Both the position numbers and the translations under genes were made by a program. A stretch of DNA of 64,000 bases from Gemmobacter sp034519525 (GTDB lineage: Bacteria; Pseudomonadota; Alphaproteobacteria; Rhodobacterales; Rhodobacteraceae): the NCBI GenBank assembly GCA_034519525.1, contig JAXHOJ010000061.1, positions 62,001 to 126,000 of the forward strand. Reading direction: 5' to 3'. Positions 9,262 to 17,913 of the stretch are shown one piece after another (position 1 is the stretch's first letter; every line of letters begins with the position of its first letter). A model generated the notes under the pieces. It searched no databases. It saw nothing but the letters and a program-made list of their open reading frames with translations, and was not told the origin of the DNA.

Positions 9262-9405
9262 GGGCGGATCATCCGGCAGGGCAGGGCCGACGGGCGGCAT
9301 GTTGCGGCTGCAGGGGCATGAACGGCGGTGCGGGGCATGGATGTAGGGCTTTGCGGTTTCAGGGCTTTGCAAGGCCGCCCACGGGCAGCGGATCGCTTGC
9401 ATCAG

Positions 9406-9430
9406 ATTCCTTATTGAAACACTAAGGAAT
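9406..9430. promoter_or_regulatory. 8-bp inverted repeat upstream of the siderophore operon, candidate operator
   Basis: ATTCCTTA-N9-TAAGGAAT is a perfect inverted repeat in an AT-rich patch of the stretch 9262-9636, which otherwise holds no gene I can support. The patch separates the minus-strand AraC/siderophore operon from the plus-strand genes starting at 9637. The position suits an iron-responsive or AraC-type control site. The spacing does not match a standard Fur box, so the binding protein is not named. Confidence 0.4.
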
Positions 9431-9636
9431 GTCAAGCGCAGTTCATTTGGGCATGGTGCCAACCGCCCGTGGTCTGAACGGACCACGTTGCGCACTATCT
9501 TTACATTCCCGACTTAATAAGTAAAGTAATTGCACCCAAACCCGGCAGCCGTATTCAGGCCGCCCATCAGGCAGCGTTTCAAACCGTTATCCCGCGGCCC
9601 GCCATGGCGCCGCCCGGTCGCGCAGGGGAAAAGCCG

Positions 9637-10128
9637 ATGCCAGATACCAATGACAGCCCATATCGCAACAACCTCTGCGGCCATCCCGGCCCGCGGGAAG
9701 AGCTGGTCGAAACCGCCGGGCTGGATCGTTTCGAACGCGCCGCGCTGGAGGTGATCCGGCTCATCCTGTCCGATATGGCGGGCCATCGCCCGCGCTATGC
9801 CCCCGATACCGCACAGCTGGCGCAGGCCCGGTTCGGCTGGCAGCGGGGCGGGGCCATTCTGGCCGGGCTGACAGCCTTTGCGCAGACCATGTCCCTGTCG
9901 CGCCGCGATACCTTTCATTACTCCAACCCCTATTGCCCGGGCTGCTGCCAGGTGCTGACGCAGGGCGAAGGCCATCTGCTGCGCCTTCTGCATCACATGC
10001 GCCGGGGGCAGCGTGGCCGGGCCATGGCCCATGCGCTGCTCCTGTGCGAAGCGCGCCCGGTGGCCGCGCTGCTGGATGCGGCCAGCGATCTGGCCTCGCT
10101 TGTGCCGCCGGGCACGGATCCGCAGTAA
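9637..10128 (+). CDS. hypothetical protein with CGHPG and CPGCC motifs
   Basis: A 163-residue soluble protein not recognised. The start at 9637 is preferred over 9604 because AGGGG sits 9 bases upstream. Features: a Cys in NNLCGHPG near residue 15, and a cluster NPYCPGCCQVLT near residue 104 with three Cys in four positions, followed by a helical stretch rich in Arg and His (LLRLLHHMRRGQRGRA). The Cys/His content would suit metal or heme binding, but this is inference. It is followed 66 bases later by a MarR regulator and sits between two TonB-receptor loci. Confidence 0.6.
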   Translation: MPDTNDSPYRNNLCGHPGPREELVETAGLDRFERAALEVIRLILSDMAGHRPRYAPDTAQLAQARFGWQRGGAILAGLTAFAQTMSLSRRDTFHYSNPYCPGCCQVLTQGEGHLLRLLHHMRRGQRGRAMAHALLLCEARPVAALLDAASDLASLVPPGTDPQ

Positions 10129-10194
10129 GCGGCTGGTCAGGCTGGGCAGGCGCGGCTATGCAGGGGCTGTTGCGCCACTGCAAGGAAGCCAGCC

Positions 10195-10692
10195 GTGCCC
10201 ACCGCCGCGTCCCCATCCGCCGCAGGCGACACGCCCCCGTCCGCGCCGGAATTCCGCGATGACGATCCCCGCATTGCCCATAACCGGGTCTGGTTCAACC
10301 TGCAGCGCATCCAGCGCAGCATGGCCCCCCGCATCGCCCGCGCCCTGAAAACACACGGTATCGAAGATCCGGTCTGGTATGAAATCCTGATCGAGATCGA
10401 ACGCGCAGGCGCCGATGGCCTGCAGATGCTGGAGCTGGAGCGGCGGCTCTACATGCCGCAATACGCCCTGTCACGCCACGCGGCCCGGCTTGAATCCGCA
10501 GGCTTCGTGCGGCGCGAGAAACTGGCAGGCGCCGGGCGGGCGCAGAAGCTCTATCTGACAGACCGGGGGCAGGGTCTGCATCAACAGATCTGGCCGGTCT
10601 ATATGGCGGCCATCCAGCAGGAACTGGCGCATCGCCTGACGGTGGAAGAGGCCTATGATCTGACGCGCGTGCTGATCCGGCTTTATCCCTGA
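10195..10692 (+). CDS. MarR family winged-helix transcriptional regulator
   Basis: 165 residues with a GTG start preceded by AAGGA at good spacing. The winged helix covers about residues 60-125: a recognition region around LQMLELERRLYMPQYALSRH, then a wing with KLAGAGRAQKLYLTDRG, which is typical of MarR. The gene follows the Cys-containing unknown in the same direction and converges on the second TonB receptor, so it may regulate that gene or the unknown. The ligand is not known. Confidence 0.85.
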   Translation: MPTAASPSAAGDTPPSAPEFRDDDPRIAHNRVWFNLQRIQRSMAPRIARALKTHGIEDPVWYEILIEIERAGADGLQMLELERRLYMPQYALSRHAARLESAGFVRREKLAGAGRAQKLYLTDRGQGLHQQIWPVYMAAIQQELAHRLTVEEAYDLTRVLIRLYP

Positions 10693-10710
10693 CAGTGGCA
10701 CCATGCGAAA

Positions 10711-10730
10711 GCGGGGCCCGAAGGCCCCGC
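10711..10730. terminator. GC-rich hairpin between convergent MarR and TonB receptor genes
   Basis: GCGGGGCC-CGAA-GGCCCCGC is a perfect 8-bp stem with a tetraloop, lying between the stop of the MarR gene (10692) and the stop of the receptor gene (10753). No T-run follows on either strand, so it is probably a weak bidirectional terminator or an RNA-stabilising hairpin. Confidence 0.55.
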
Positions 10731-10736
10731 CACGCA

Positions 10737-10768
10737 TCAGAACTTCGATACCTCAGAACTTCGATACC
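10737..10768. repeat. 16-bp tandem duplication across the receptor stop codon
   Basis: TCAGAACTTCGATACC occurs twice head-to-tail (10737-10752 and 10753-10768). On the minus strand the unit encodes the end of the receptor (GIle-like context ending SKF) plus its stop, so a second copy of the last codons and stop follows the real stop. Confidence 0.85.
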
Positions 10769-12715
10769 AAGGATAGGGTGACATTGCGCCCCGGTTCCAT
10801 CAGCGGCACGATGCTTTCGAAATCGGCGCCATAGGTGGCCCGATCGGCATATTCCACGTCGAACAGGTTGTTCACCTCGGCGCGCAGCCGCAGGTTGGGG
10901 CGGTTCGGCGGCACATATTCGGCAAAGACGCTGATGACCTCATACCCCTTGATCGGCTCTTCGGCGGTATCGGGCACATCGTCGTAATCCAGCGCCAGAT
11001 CCAGACTGCCGCCCAGGGTCCAGCCACTGTCGCCGATCCCCTGCTGCAGTTCCAGTGCCAGAACCTGCCCCAGCGGCGCGCCGAAATCGACGGCATCATA
11101 GCTGCTGGACAGGGTGCCGTTCACCTTCACCTTGCTGTTGGAATAGGTCATCCGGGCAAAGCCGCCGTCCCAGCCATAGGTGGCCCCCAGATTGAAGCCC
11201 CGGCTTTCGAAATCGAAATTGCCATCATAGGACCGGGCATCCTGCATCTTGGTCAGGAACACCTCGCCCCCCAGCCGCAGATTGCCGGATTCGAAATCCG
11301 CGCCCAGCGTGAAGTTCTCCGATTCCCCGGCCTTCAGCCCGGCATAATCCCAGTCGGGGCTGCGCCAGTATTCGTAATTATCCTCGATCGACAGCCCGCC
11401 AAAGACCCGCGAATAGCCGCCCCGCACCGTCAATGCTTCGGTCAGCGCATAAGAGGCCGACAGGTTGTTGCTCATCCCGTCATAGCTGTCGGAAAATCCG
11501 CCCTCGCCCTCGAACTCCTGCCAGTCAAAGCGGGTGCCGAACGACAGTTTCAACCCCGCCAGCGGCTCCAGCCGGGCCTGGGCAAAGACGCCGATATTGC
11601 TGGCAGCCTCGCGGTAATGTTCATCGGCATCATCATAAACGCCCGTGCGGTCATAGAAATCGACGCCCGCCACCACCGTGTCGGTCTCCGACAGATGGAA
11701 GGTGTTCTGCAAAGTGCCGCTGACCGAACGCGATCTGCCCTCCGAAAGCTCGGGGTCGGGGATGTTTATCAGGTTTTCCGAAAGGCCGATCACCAGCTTC
11801 GGATCCCACAGCCCTTCGGCCTGGGTATTTTCATAGCTGAACGACAGGTTGCGCCGTTCGGTATCATAGCGGCGCAGTTCCGGCACCGGGCGGCCGCCGA
11901 TCACCTCGCCGATATTGGCGCGATAGCGGCGCAGCGCATCATCGGCCAGCACCATGCCCGACAGTTCGAACCTGTGACCCTCCGGCGCCTCATAGGCCAG
12001 TTTCAGCAGCCCGCTCTGCAGATCGGCCGCCGTGCCCGCGATGGTTTCGCCCCCGCCGGTTGTGTAATCCGATCCGGTGGCCGATTTGGCATAGGCCAGC
12101 GCCTCGAACCCGGCGTGCCGCGTGGCCAGCGTCAATGCGCGGGTGAAGGTCTTGCCATTCTCGCCATAGGCCAGCCGCAGATCCCCGCCGAACACCGCAT
12201 CTTCCGCCAGAATATCTGCGGCATCGACGGTTTCGAACACCACAGACCCGGCGATGGCATGGGGGCCCGCATCGGCCGGGGCCGCGCCCGCATCGGCCCG
12301 CGCCGCCTTCAGCAGGCCGGGGTCGATGGCATTGGCGCTGACATGGTGAAAGGCGCGGTTGTTCTGCGCCACCCCATCCAGCGTCACCGCCAGATTGAGC
12401 ATATCCACCCCGTTGACGAGCGATCTTCTGCGCCACCGGCACCGCGCCCCCGACCGCAACCGAGGCGATGCCAGAGAACAGGTCTTTCAGATTGCCGGTC
12501 CGCGCGCGTTCCAGCTCTGCCTGCGACACATATTGCGTCGTCGCCCGGTCCGCCGCGCCGGATTGTTCATCGGCCTGTTCCACGATGATCGGATCAAGGC
12601 TGATTTCCTGCGCCGTTGAGGCCGTGGCCGCGCAAAGCGCAAGCCCGGCCACACCGGACAGCAGCAGACCGTTCAGGGAAAGCCCCCGCTGCGGGGGTTG
12701 GTTCAATCGGATCAT
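10753..12715 (-). pseudogene. TonB-dependent outer membrane receptor, frameshifted
   Basis: Two overlapping reading frames together make one receptor of about 650 residues. Frame one starts at ATG 12715 with a signal peptide (LCAATASTAQ) and the plug start (LFSGIASVAVGGAVPVAQKI). Frame two carries on with VNGVDMLNLAVTLDGVAQNN, the rest of the plug and a full barrel ending VTLSLVSKF. The break is at 12418-12421, where four bases stand in place of one codon between Lys-Ile and Val-Asn-Gly-Val-Asp: a one-base insertion. The plug motif resembles heme/HmuR-like receptors, but the substrate is uncertain. Apart from the one indel the barrel is intact with a proper C-terminal Phe, so a sequence error or recent mutation is likely rather than long decay. 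Confidence 0.8.
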
Positions 12716-12796
12716 CTGACCTCTCCAGAAAAACGGCGTGGCTGAGGTCGATCCGTGGCTGCGCGATTCCGCCTTGGGTTACTGCGCCACCCCATT

Positions 12797-12812
12797 ACAT
12801 GCAAGTGCATGT
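12797..12812. promoter_or_regulatory. inverted repeat upstream of the frameshifted receptor
   Basis: ACATGC-AAGT-GCATGT is a perfect 6-bp inverted repeat, 82 bases upstream of the receptor ATG on the minus strand and 80 bases before the ssrA promoter on the plus strand. It lies in otherwise featureless sequence (12716-12891). It is a candidate operator; no protein can be assigned. Confidence 0.3.
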
Positions 12813-12891
12813 TAAGGATTTGCCGCACTACCGCTGCATGTTTCCCGCATCTGTTGCCACCATGCGACCCATGCCGCCTGCGGATGCGATC

Positions 12892-12920
12892 TTGACAGCG
12901 GCGGGCATCGCTCCTACCTG
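12892..12920 (+). promoter_or_regulatory. candidate housekeeping promoter of ssrA
   Basis: A perfect -35 box TTGACA (12892-12897) is followed after 17 bases by TACCTG (12915-12920), an acceptable -10 for the housekeeping sigma factor of these bacteria. Transcription would start near 12927, just before the acceptor piece of tmRNA. Confidence 0.55.
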
Positions 12921-12926
12921 TATCCT

Positions 12927-13245
12927 GCTCCTCGGAGCTATGGACATAAACGACTGTCTTACTAGTTGGACTGGACTCGGCTGCGAAGCCGACGCCTCCA
13001 CCAAACCACCCTCATTGGGGGCCTATGGGGGCGAAATAGGATCGACAGACGGTGAACGGGCTGTTCTTTGTCTCGGTGAGCTACCACCGTTATCGGTGCA
13101 AAACGTACAGTTGCCAATGACAACCGTGCTCCGGTCGCTCTTGCTGCGTAAGCAGTTCGGGTACCGAAACTAAAGCCCTTATGCTTAGCCGTATAAGGCG
13201 GGGTTCGCAGGTACCTGGCAACAGAAACCTGCACCTTCCCCCTTT
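12927..13245 (+). ncRNA. ssrA: tmRNA, circularly permuted two-piece form
   Basis: The acceptor piece comes first: its T-arm is TCGGC-TGCGAA-GCCGA, then CGCCTCC (12993-12999) and encoded ACCA (13000-13003). The coding piece begins GGGGGCG at 13027, which pairs with CGCCTCC to rebuild the tRNA-like acceptor stem. The tag frame starts at the resume codon GCC (13113) and ends at TAA (13149-13151), coding ANDNRAPVALAA, close to tags of related bacteria. An intervening segment of 23 bases between the pieces is removed during maturation. A GC-rich fold and TTTTT at 13243-13247 mark the probable end. tmRNA rescues stalled ribosomes and tags proteins for ClpXP. The exact 5' and 3' ends are approximate. 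Confidence 0.93.
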
Positions 13246-13301
13246 TTACCCCCATCCGTCCACACCCTCTGTGGCCCTTCCTCCTGCGTGCCGTCATGCA
13301 A

Positions 13302-13328
13302 AAGGCCCGAACCATGGGTCCGGGCCTT
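13302..13328 (-). terminator. intrinsic terminator of the PotD-like gene
   Basis: AAGGCCCG and CGGGCCTT form an 8-bp stem with an 11-base loop, just after the stop at 13352 on the minus strand. On that strand the stem runs into TTTT, the form of a Rho-independent terminator. Confidence 0.75.
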
Positions 13329-13351
13329 GTAGGGTCAAAGGGGCAGGGGGA

Positions 13352-14401
13352 TCAGAAGCCTGCCTTGATCGCTTCGAATTCCTCGATCATCTTGTTGCGG
13401 AAGTCTTGGCTCACCGGGGTCTGCGCGAACAGCGTGGTGGTCACCGGGTCCACGAAACGGGCCTTCAGCGCGTCTTCCGGCACGGTGGCCATGGCGGCGT
13501 CGTTCGACAGGGCATAGCCCAGACCATCCAGCAGGCGCCTGCGGCCGAACCGCGGCGCCAGCAGGCTGTTGATGAAGTCATAGGCCTTGTCTTCCTTGCC
13601 GGGGCCGTCCTTGAAGTTCACATAGCCGCAGAACCAGGTGGCGGCGCCTTCGGTCGGCGCCCGCTCGAACCCGACGGGGAAGCCTTCATCCTGCAGCAGC
13701 GCCACACCGTCATTCCACGACCAGGCCACCAGAACCTCGCCGGTCGCCATCAGCTGCGACATCTCTGCCGGGTCCGACCAATAGGCGCGCACATTCGGAT
13801 GCACGCTGCGCAGCCAGTCGGCTGCCGCCTTGAACTGGTCATCCGTCACATTTTCCCAGCTGGTGACGCCGGTGGCCAGGAAGGCCAGCGACCACACATC
13901 ATCCGTCGAATCGGGCAGCGAGATGCGGCCTGCATATTTCGGATCGGCAAAGACCTGCACCGTTGCCACATCGGCGGCGGGCACTTCCTTGGTGTTATAG
14001 GCGGTGGCGGTATAGGCATAATCGGTGGGGATGAACCAGACGCCCGCATCATCCTTGAAGATCGGCGAATTCAGCATCCGGGGCGCGATATTGGCAAATT
14101 CCGGGATCTTGGTGGTATCCCACGGCTCGATCAGATCGGCATCGCGGTAACGGTTCACCGAAGCGGCGCAGGGATGGCCGATATCCGCCCGGAACCCCGA
14201 AGAGGCCTTCTGGAACGCCTCGTCATCATCCGCAAAGAAGGAATAGGTCGGGGTATCGCCGTTCTTGGCGACATAGCCGCCCAGCACGCCCGCGATATCC
14301 CAGCCTGCCCAGTCCAGAATGGTCAGTTCCGGGTCGGCGGCATGGGCGGGAAGGGCGAAGGCCAGCGCAACGCTGGTCAGAAGGGGAAAGCGGATCGACA
14401 T
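13352..14401 (-). CDS. ABC transporter substrate-binding protein, PotD/spermidine-putrescine-like
   Basis: A 349-residue periplasmic solute-binding protein. The start is ATG 14401, with AGGAG ahead and a signal peptide ending ALPAHA at about residue 21; the open frame further upstream is not coding. Mature sequence begins with ELTILDWAGWD, and IPTDYAYTATAYNTKE and SLPDSTDDVW are typical of the polyamine-binding family. No permease or ATPase gene adjoins it, so it is an orphan here. Residues around LLAPRFGRRRLLDGLGYA look unusual: reading +2 for about 8 codons gives a more family-like RGSAAGA, so two compensating indels near 13530-13556 are possible. Confidence 0.82.
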   Translation of the reverse strand: MSIRFPLLTSVALAFALPAHAADPELTILDWAGWDIAGVLGGYVAKNGDTPTYSFFADDDEAFQKASSGFRADIGHPCAASVNRYRDADLIEPWDTTKIPEFANIAPRMLNSPIFKDDAGVWFIPTDYAYTATAYNTKEVPAADVATVQVFADPKYAGRISLPDSTDDVWSLAFLATGVTSWENVTDDQFKAAADWLRSVHPNVRAYWSDPAEMSQLMATGEVLVAWSWNDGVALLQDEGFPVGFERAPTEGAATWFCGYVNFKDGPGKEDKAYDFINSLLAPRFGRRRLLDGLGYALSNDAAMATVPEDALKARFVDPVTTTLFAQTPVSQDFRNKMIEEFEAIKAGF

Positions 14402-14642
14402 GTTGCTCCTCGGAGTTGGGTCCGGGCGGGCCTGGCATCCTGGCCGCCATTTGCCAGACGAGGCTAAGCGACAGCCGGGGGAAGGCTCAAGAAAAAATTC
14501 CGTCATTACCGGCAAATCTGCGGAAAGGTTCAGCAATTGCCCGAAACTTTGGCAAGGGCGGCGTGCCCGGCCTTGCACCATGACCATGGCCGGGGCAGGA
14601 TCGCCGCAACTGACACAGCCCGTCGCCCGGAGGTTTGCCGCG

Positions 14643-15878
14643 ATGCCCGCCCTTGATATCGATTTCGTCCGCCGCCAGTTTCCGGCCTTTGCCTCGGTCG
14701 CGCTGCAGGGGCAGGCCTTCTTTGAAAACGCGGGCGGCTCTTATACGGCAAAGCCGGTGATCGACCGGCTCACCCGGTTTTACCATGACCGCAAGGTGCA
14801 GCCCTATGCGCCCTACGAGGCCAGCCAGCTGGGTGGCGCCGAAATGGACGAGGCCCGCGCCCGCCTGTCGGCCCTGATGGGGGTGGACCGGGACGAGCTG
14901 TCTTTCGGCCCCTCCACCAGTGCCAATACCTATGTGCTGGCCAATGCGGTGCGCCAGTGGCTGCGCGGCAGACAGGCTGCCATCGTCGTCACCAATCAGG
15001 ATCACGAGGCCAACAGCGGCGTCTGGCGCCGTCTGGCCGATGAAGGGGTCGAGGTGCGCGAATGGCAGATCGACCCCGATACCGGGCATCTGGATCCCGC
15101 CGATCTCGCGGTGCTGCTGGAAGACGGCAAGGTAAAGCTGGTGTGTTTTCCGCATTGTTCCAATGTGGTGGCCGAAATCAACCCGGTGGCGGAAATCTGC
15201 GCCATGGCAAAGGCGGCGGGGGCCTTCACCTGCGTCGATGGCGTCAGCTATGCGCCGCACGGCTTTCCCGACATGCCGGCGCTGGGGGCGGATGTCTATC
15301 TGTTCTCGGCCTACAAGACCTATGGCCCGCATCAGGGCATCATGGTGATCCGCCGCAAATTTGGCGATACCTTGCCCAATCAGGCGCATTTCTTCAACGG
15401 TGACACGCTTTACAAACGCTTCACCCCGGCGGGGCCGGATCATGCGCAGGTCGCGGCCTGTGCGGGCATGGCCGATTACCTCGATACGCTTTACGCCCAT
15501 CACTTCGGCGCCACCCCGGCCACGCCGCTGGCGCGCAACGGGGCGGTGCATGATCTGATGCGCGATCACGAAACCCGGCTGCTGCAGCCGCTGCTGGAAT
15601 ATCTGGCCGCCCGCAATGACCTGCGGCTGATCGGCCCGCGCGCCGCCGCAGGCCGGGCGCCCACGGTTGCCGTGGCGCTGGATCGCCCGGCGCTGCCGGT
15701 GGCCACCGCGCTGGCACCGCTGGGCATCATGGCGGGGGGCGGCGATTTCTATGCCGTGCGCCCGCTGCAGGCCATGGGGGTGGATACCGGCCTTGGGGTG
15801 CTGCGGCTCAGCTTCGTGCATTACACCCATCCGCAAGAGGTGGCCGCGCTGATCGCCGCACTGGACCGCGTGCTGTGA
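14643..15878 (+). CDS. class V aminotransferase, cysteine desulfurase-like (VC1184 type)
   Basis: A 411-residue PLP enzyme. The start at 14643 (GGAGG 9 bases upstream) gives MPALDIDFVRRQFPAF, which matches the family start; the longer frame is not coding. The PLP lysine is in SAYKTYGPHQG near residue 226, with CVDGVSYAPH holding the PLP-binding Asp. FFENAGGSYT near residue 24 is the N-terminal substrate region typical of the cysteine desulfurase-like subfamily. It is divergent from the PotD-like gene, with 241 bases between. The physiological substrate is not known for this subfamily; a carbon-sulfur lyase or other elimination is possible. Confidence 0.82.
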   Translation: MPALDIDFVRRQFPAFASVALQGQAFFENAGGSYTAKPVIDRLTRFYHDRKVQPYAPYEASQLGGAEMDEARARLSALMGVDRDELSFGPSTSANTYVLANAVRQWLRGRQAAIVVTNQDHEANSGVWRRLADEGVEVREWQIDPDTGHLDPADLAVLLEDGKVKLVCFPHCSNVVAEINPVAEICAMAKAAGAFTCVDGVSYAPHGFPDMPALGADVYLFSAYKTYGPHQGIMVIRRKFGDTLPNQAHFFNGDTLYKRFTPAGPDHAQVAACAGMADYLDTLYAHHFGATPATPLARNGAVHDLMRDHETRLLQPLLEYLAARNDLRLIGPRAAAGRAPTVAVALDRPALPVATALAPLGIMAGGGDFYAVRPLQAMGVDTGLGVLRLSFVHYTHPQEVAALIAALDRVL

Positions 15879-15962
15879 CGCAGCCGGGGAAGAGGGCGCC
15901 AAACCCCTCTTCCCATCCAACGCCCCCGCGCCTATGGTGACCTCAAAAGGAAGGGGTTCGGA

Positions 15963-16433
15963 ATGGCGCGCTCGATCGAATATGGCAATCTGATGCACCG
16001 CGCGATGCGTGGGCTCATTCAATCCGTCCTCAAGGATGTGGCGGATAACGGCCTGCCCGGAAACCATCATTTCTTCATCACCTTCGACACCCAACACCCC
16101 GGCGTCGCCATCGCGGATTGGCTGCACAGCCGCTATCCCGAAGAGATGACGGTGGTGATCCAGCACTGGTTCGAAAACCTCGAAGTCACCGACGAAGGCT
16201 TTTCGATCACCCTGAACTTCGGCAATTCGCCGGAACCGCTGGTGATCCCCTTCGATGCCGTGCGCACCTTCGTGGACCCTTCGGTGGAATTCGGGCTGCG
16301 GTTCGAAACCCATGATGACGAAGACGATGAAGAAGAGGACGAGGAAGAAGAGGCCGAAGGCGATGATGCGCCCGAAGCTGCCGCCCGCCCTCATGCCGCC
16401 GAAGTCGTCAGCCTCGACAAATTCCGCAAGTAG
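15963..16433 (+). CDS. sspB: SspB family ClpXP adaptor
   Basis: A 156-residue adaptor that tethers ssrA-tagged proteins to ClpXP. The folded N-terminal domain (about 1-115) has the alphaproteobacterial SspB pattern, including GLPGNHHFFITFDTQHPGV. A very acidic linker (DDEDDEEEDEEEEAEGDD) follows, and then the C-terminal ClpX-binding tail VVSLDKFRK. AAGGAAGGGG precedes the ATG. Its substrate tag is made by the tmRNA gene about 3 kb upstream. A terminator follows before fumC. Confidence 0.93.
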   Translation: MARSIEYGNLMHRAMRGLIQSVLKDVADNGLPGNHHFFITFDTQHPGVAIADWLHSRYPEEMTVVIQHWFENLEVTDEGFSITLNFGNSPEPLVIPFDAVRTFVDPSVEFGLRFETHDDEDDEEEDEEEEAEGDDAPEAAARPHAAEVVSLDKFRK

Positions 16434-16466
16434 ACAACGGTATACCGCCGTATGCTGATTGATTTT

Positions 16467-16500
16467 CACGCCCCGCCTTCCTAGAAGGGGCGTGACTTTT
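16467..16500 (+). terminator. intrinsic terminator after sspB
   Basis: CACGCCCC and GGGGCGTG (16467-16474, 16487-16494) form an 8-bp stem with a 12-base loop, followed by ACTTTTC. It separates sspB from fumC. Confidence 0.75.
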
Positions 16501-16515
16501 CATGGAGGCTTGCAC

Positions 16516-17910
16516 ATGACCGCCACCCGCATCGAGACAGACAGCTTTGGCCCGCTTGACGTCCCTGCCGACAAATACTGGGGGGCGCAGACACAGCGTT
16601 CCATCATCAATTTCCCCATCGGCTGGGAAAAACAGCCCGTCGCCATCGTGCGCGCTCTCGGCGTGATCAAGAAGGCCTGCGCGCTGGTGAACATCGCGCA
16701 GGGCGATATTGCGCCCGAACTGGGCAATGCCATCGCCGCCGCCGCCACCGAGGTGATCGAGGGCAAGTTCGACGACAACTTCCCGCTGGTGGTCTGGCAG
16801 ACCGGGTCGGGCACCCAGTCGAACATGAACGCGAACGAGGTGATCTCGAACCGCGCGATTGAAATGCTGGGCGGGGTGATGGGCTCCAAGAAGCCCGTCC
16901 ACCCGAATGACCATGTGAACATGGGCCAGTCGTCGAATGATACCTTCCCCACGGCAATGCATGTGGCCATCGGCATGATGGCGCGGGATGTGCTGATCCC
17001 GGGGCTGGAAAAGCTGCACGCAGCCCTTGCCGCGAAATCCGAAGAATTCAAGGATATCATCAAGATCGGCCGCACCCATACCCAGGATGCCACGCCGCTC
17101 ACGCTGGGCCAGGAATTCGGCGGCTATGCCAAGCAGGTGGAAAAGGGTATTGCGCGGGTCAAGATGTGCCTGCCCGACATCTATGAACTGGCACAGGGCG
17201 GCACCGCCGTCGGCACCGGGCTGAACACCCGCGTCGGCTGGGATACCCGTGTGGCGGCGCAGATCGCCGACATCACCGGCCTGCCGTTCGTCACGGCACC
17301 GAACAAGTTCGAGGCGCTGGCTGCGCATGACGCCATGGTGATGTTCTCGGGCGCGCTGAAAACCGTGGCGGCATCGCTGTTCAAGATCGCCAATGACATG
17401 CGGCTGCTGGGCTCTGGCCCGCGCTCCGGTCTGGGCGAACTGATCCTGCCGGAAAACGAACCGGGCAGCAGTATCATGCCGGGCAAGGTGAACCCGACCC
17501 AGGCCGAGGCGCTGACCATGGTTTGTGCCCATGTCATGGGCAATGATGCGGCCATCGGCTTTGCCGGTTCGCAGGGGCATTTCGAACTGAACGTCTACAA
17601 CCCGATGATGTCCTATAACGTGCTGCAGAGCATGCAGCTTCTGGGCGATGCGGCCGGGTCTTTCACCGACAATATGGTGGTGGGCACCCAGGCCAATGTG
17701 GCCCGGATCGACAAGCTGATGAAGGAATCGCTGATGCTGGTGACGGCACTGGCCCCGACCATCGGCTATGACGCGGCCACCAAGGTGGCGAAGACCGCGC
17801 ACAAGAACGGCACGACCCTGAAGGAAGAGGCGATCGCGCTGGGCTATGTGGACGAAGAAACCTTCGACCGTGTGGTGCGCCCGGAAGACATGATCAGCCC
17901 GAAAGGCTGA
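16516..17910 (+). CDS. fumC: class II fumarate hydratase
   Basis: A 464-residue iron-independent fumarase that interconverts fumarate and malate in the citric acid cycle, in the cytoplasm as a tetramer. The start is at 16516, with GGAGG 7 bases ahead; sequence read upstream in frame is not coding. Family signature GSSIMPGKVNPTQ lies near residue 316, and GQSSNDTFPTAMHVA and the catalytic region GRTHTQDATPLTLGQE are present. The length is standard. It is followed after 3 bases by the DUF4169 gene. Confidence 0.96.
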   Translation: MTATRIETDSFGPLDVPADKYWGAQTQRSIINFPIGWEKQPVAIVRALGVIKKACALVNIAQGDIAPELGNAIAAAATEVIEGKFDDNFPLVVWQTGSGTQSNMNANEVISNRAIEMLGGVMGSKKPVHPNDHVNMGQSSNDTFPTAMHVAIGMMARDVLIPGLEKLHAALAAKSEEFKDIIKIGRTHTQDATPLTLGQEFGGYAKQVEKGIARVKMCLPDIYELAQGGTAVGTGLNTRVGWDTRVAAQIADITGLPFVTAPNKFEALAAHDAMVMFSGALKTVAASLFKIANDMRLLGSGPRSGLGELILPENEPGSSIMPGKVNPTQAEALTMVCAHVMGNDAAIGFAGSQGHFELNVYNPMMSYNVLQSMQLLGDAAGSFTDNMVVGTQANVARIDKLMKESLMLVTALAPTIGYDAATKVAKTAHKNGTTLKEEAIALGYVDEETFDRVVRPEDMISPKG

Positions 17911-17913
17911 ACC

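Noticed and set aside
9514..10032. Minus-strand 172-codon frame opposite the Cys-containing unknown
   Set aside because: The plus frame has a good ribosome site and is followed by MarR in the same direction; the minus frame has neither.
12616..13173. Plus-strand 185-codon frame reaching into ssrA
   Set aside because: The region 12927-13245 is explained by tmRNA, and the frame is composed of tRNA-like and tag sequence read out of context.
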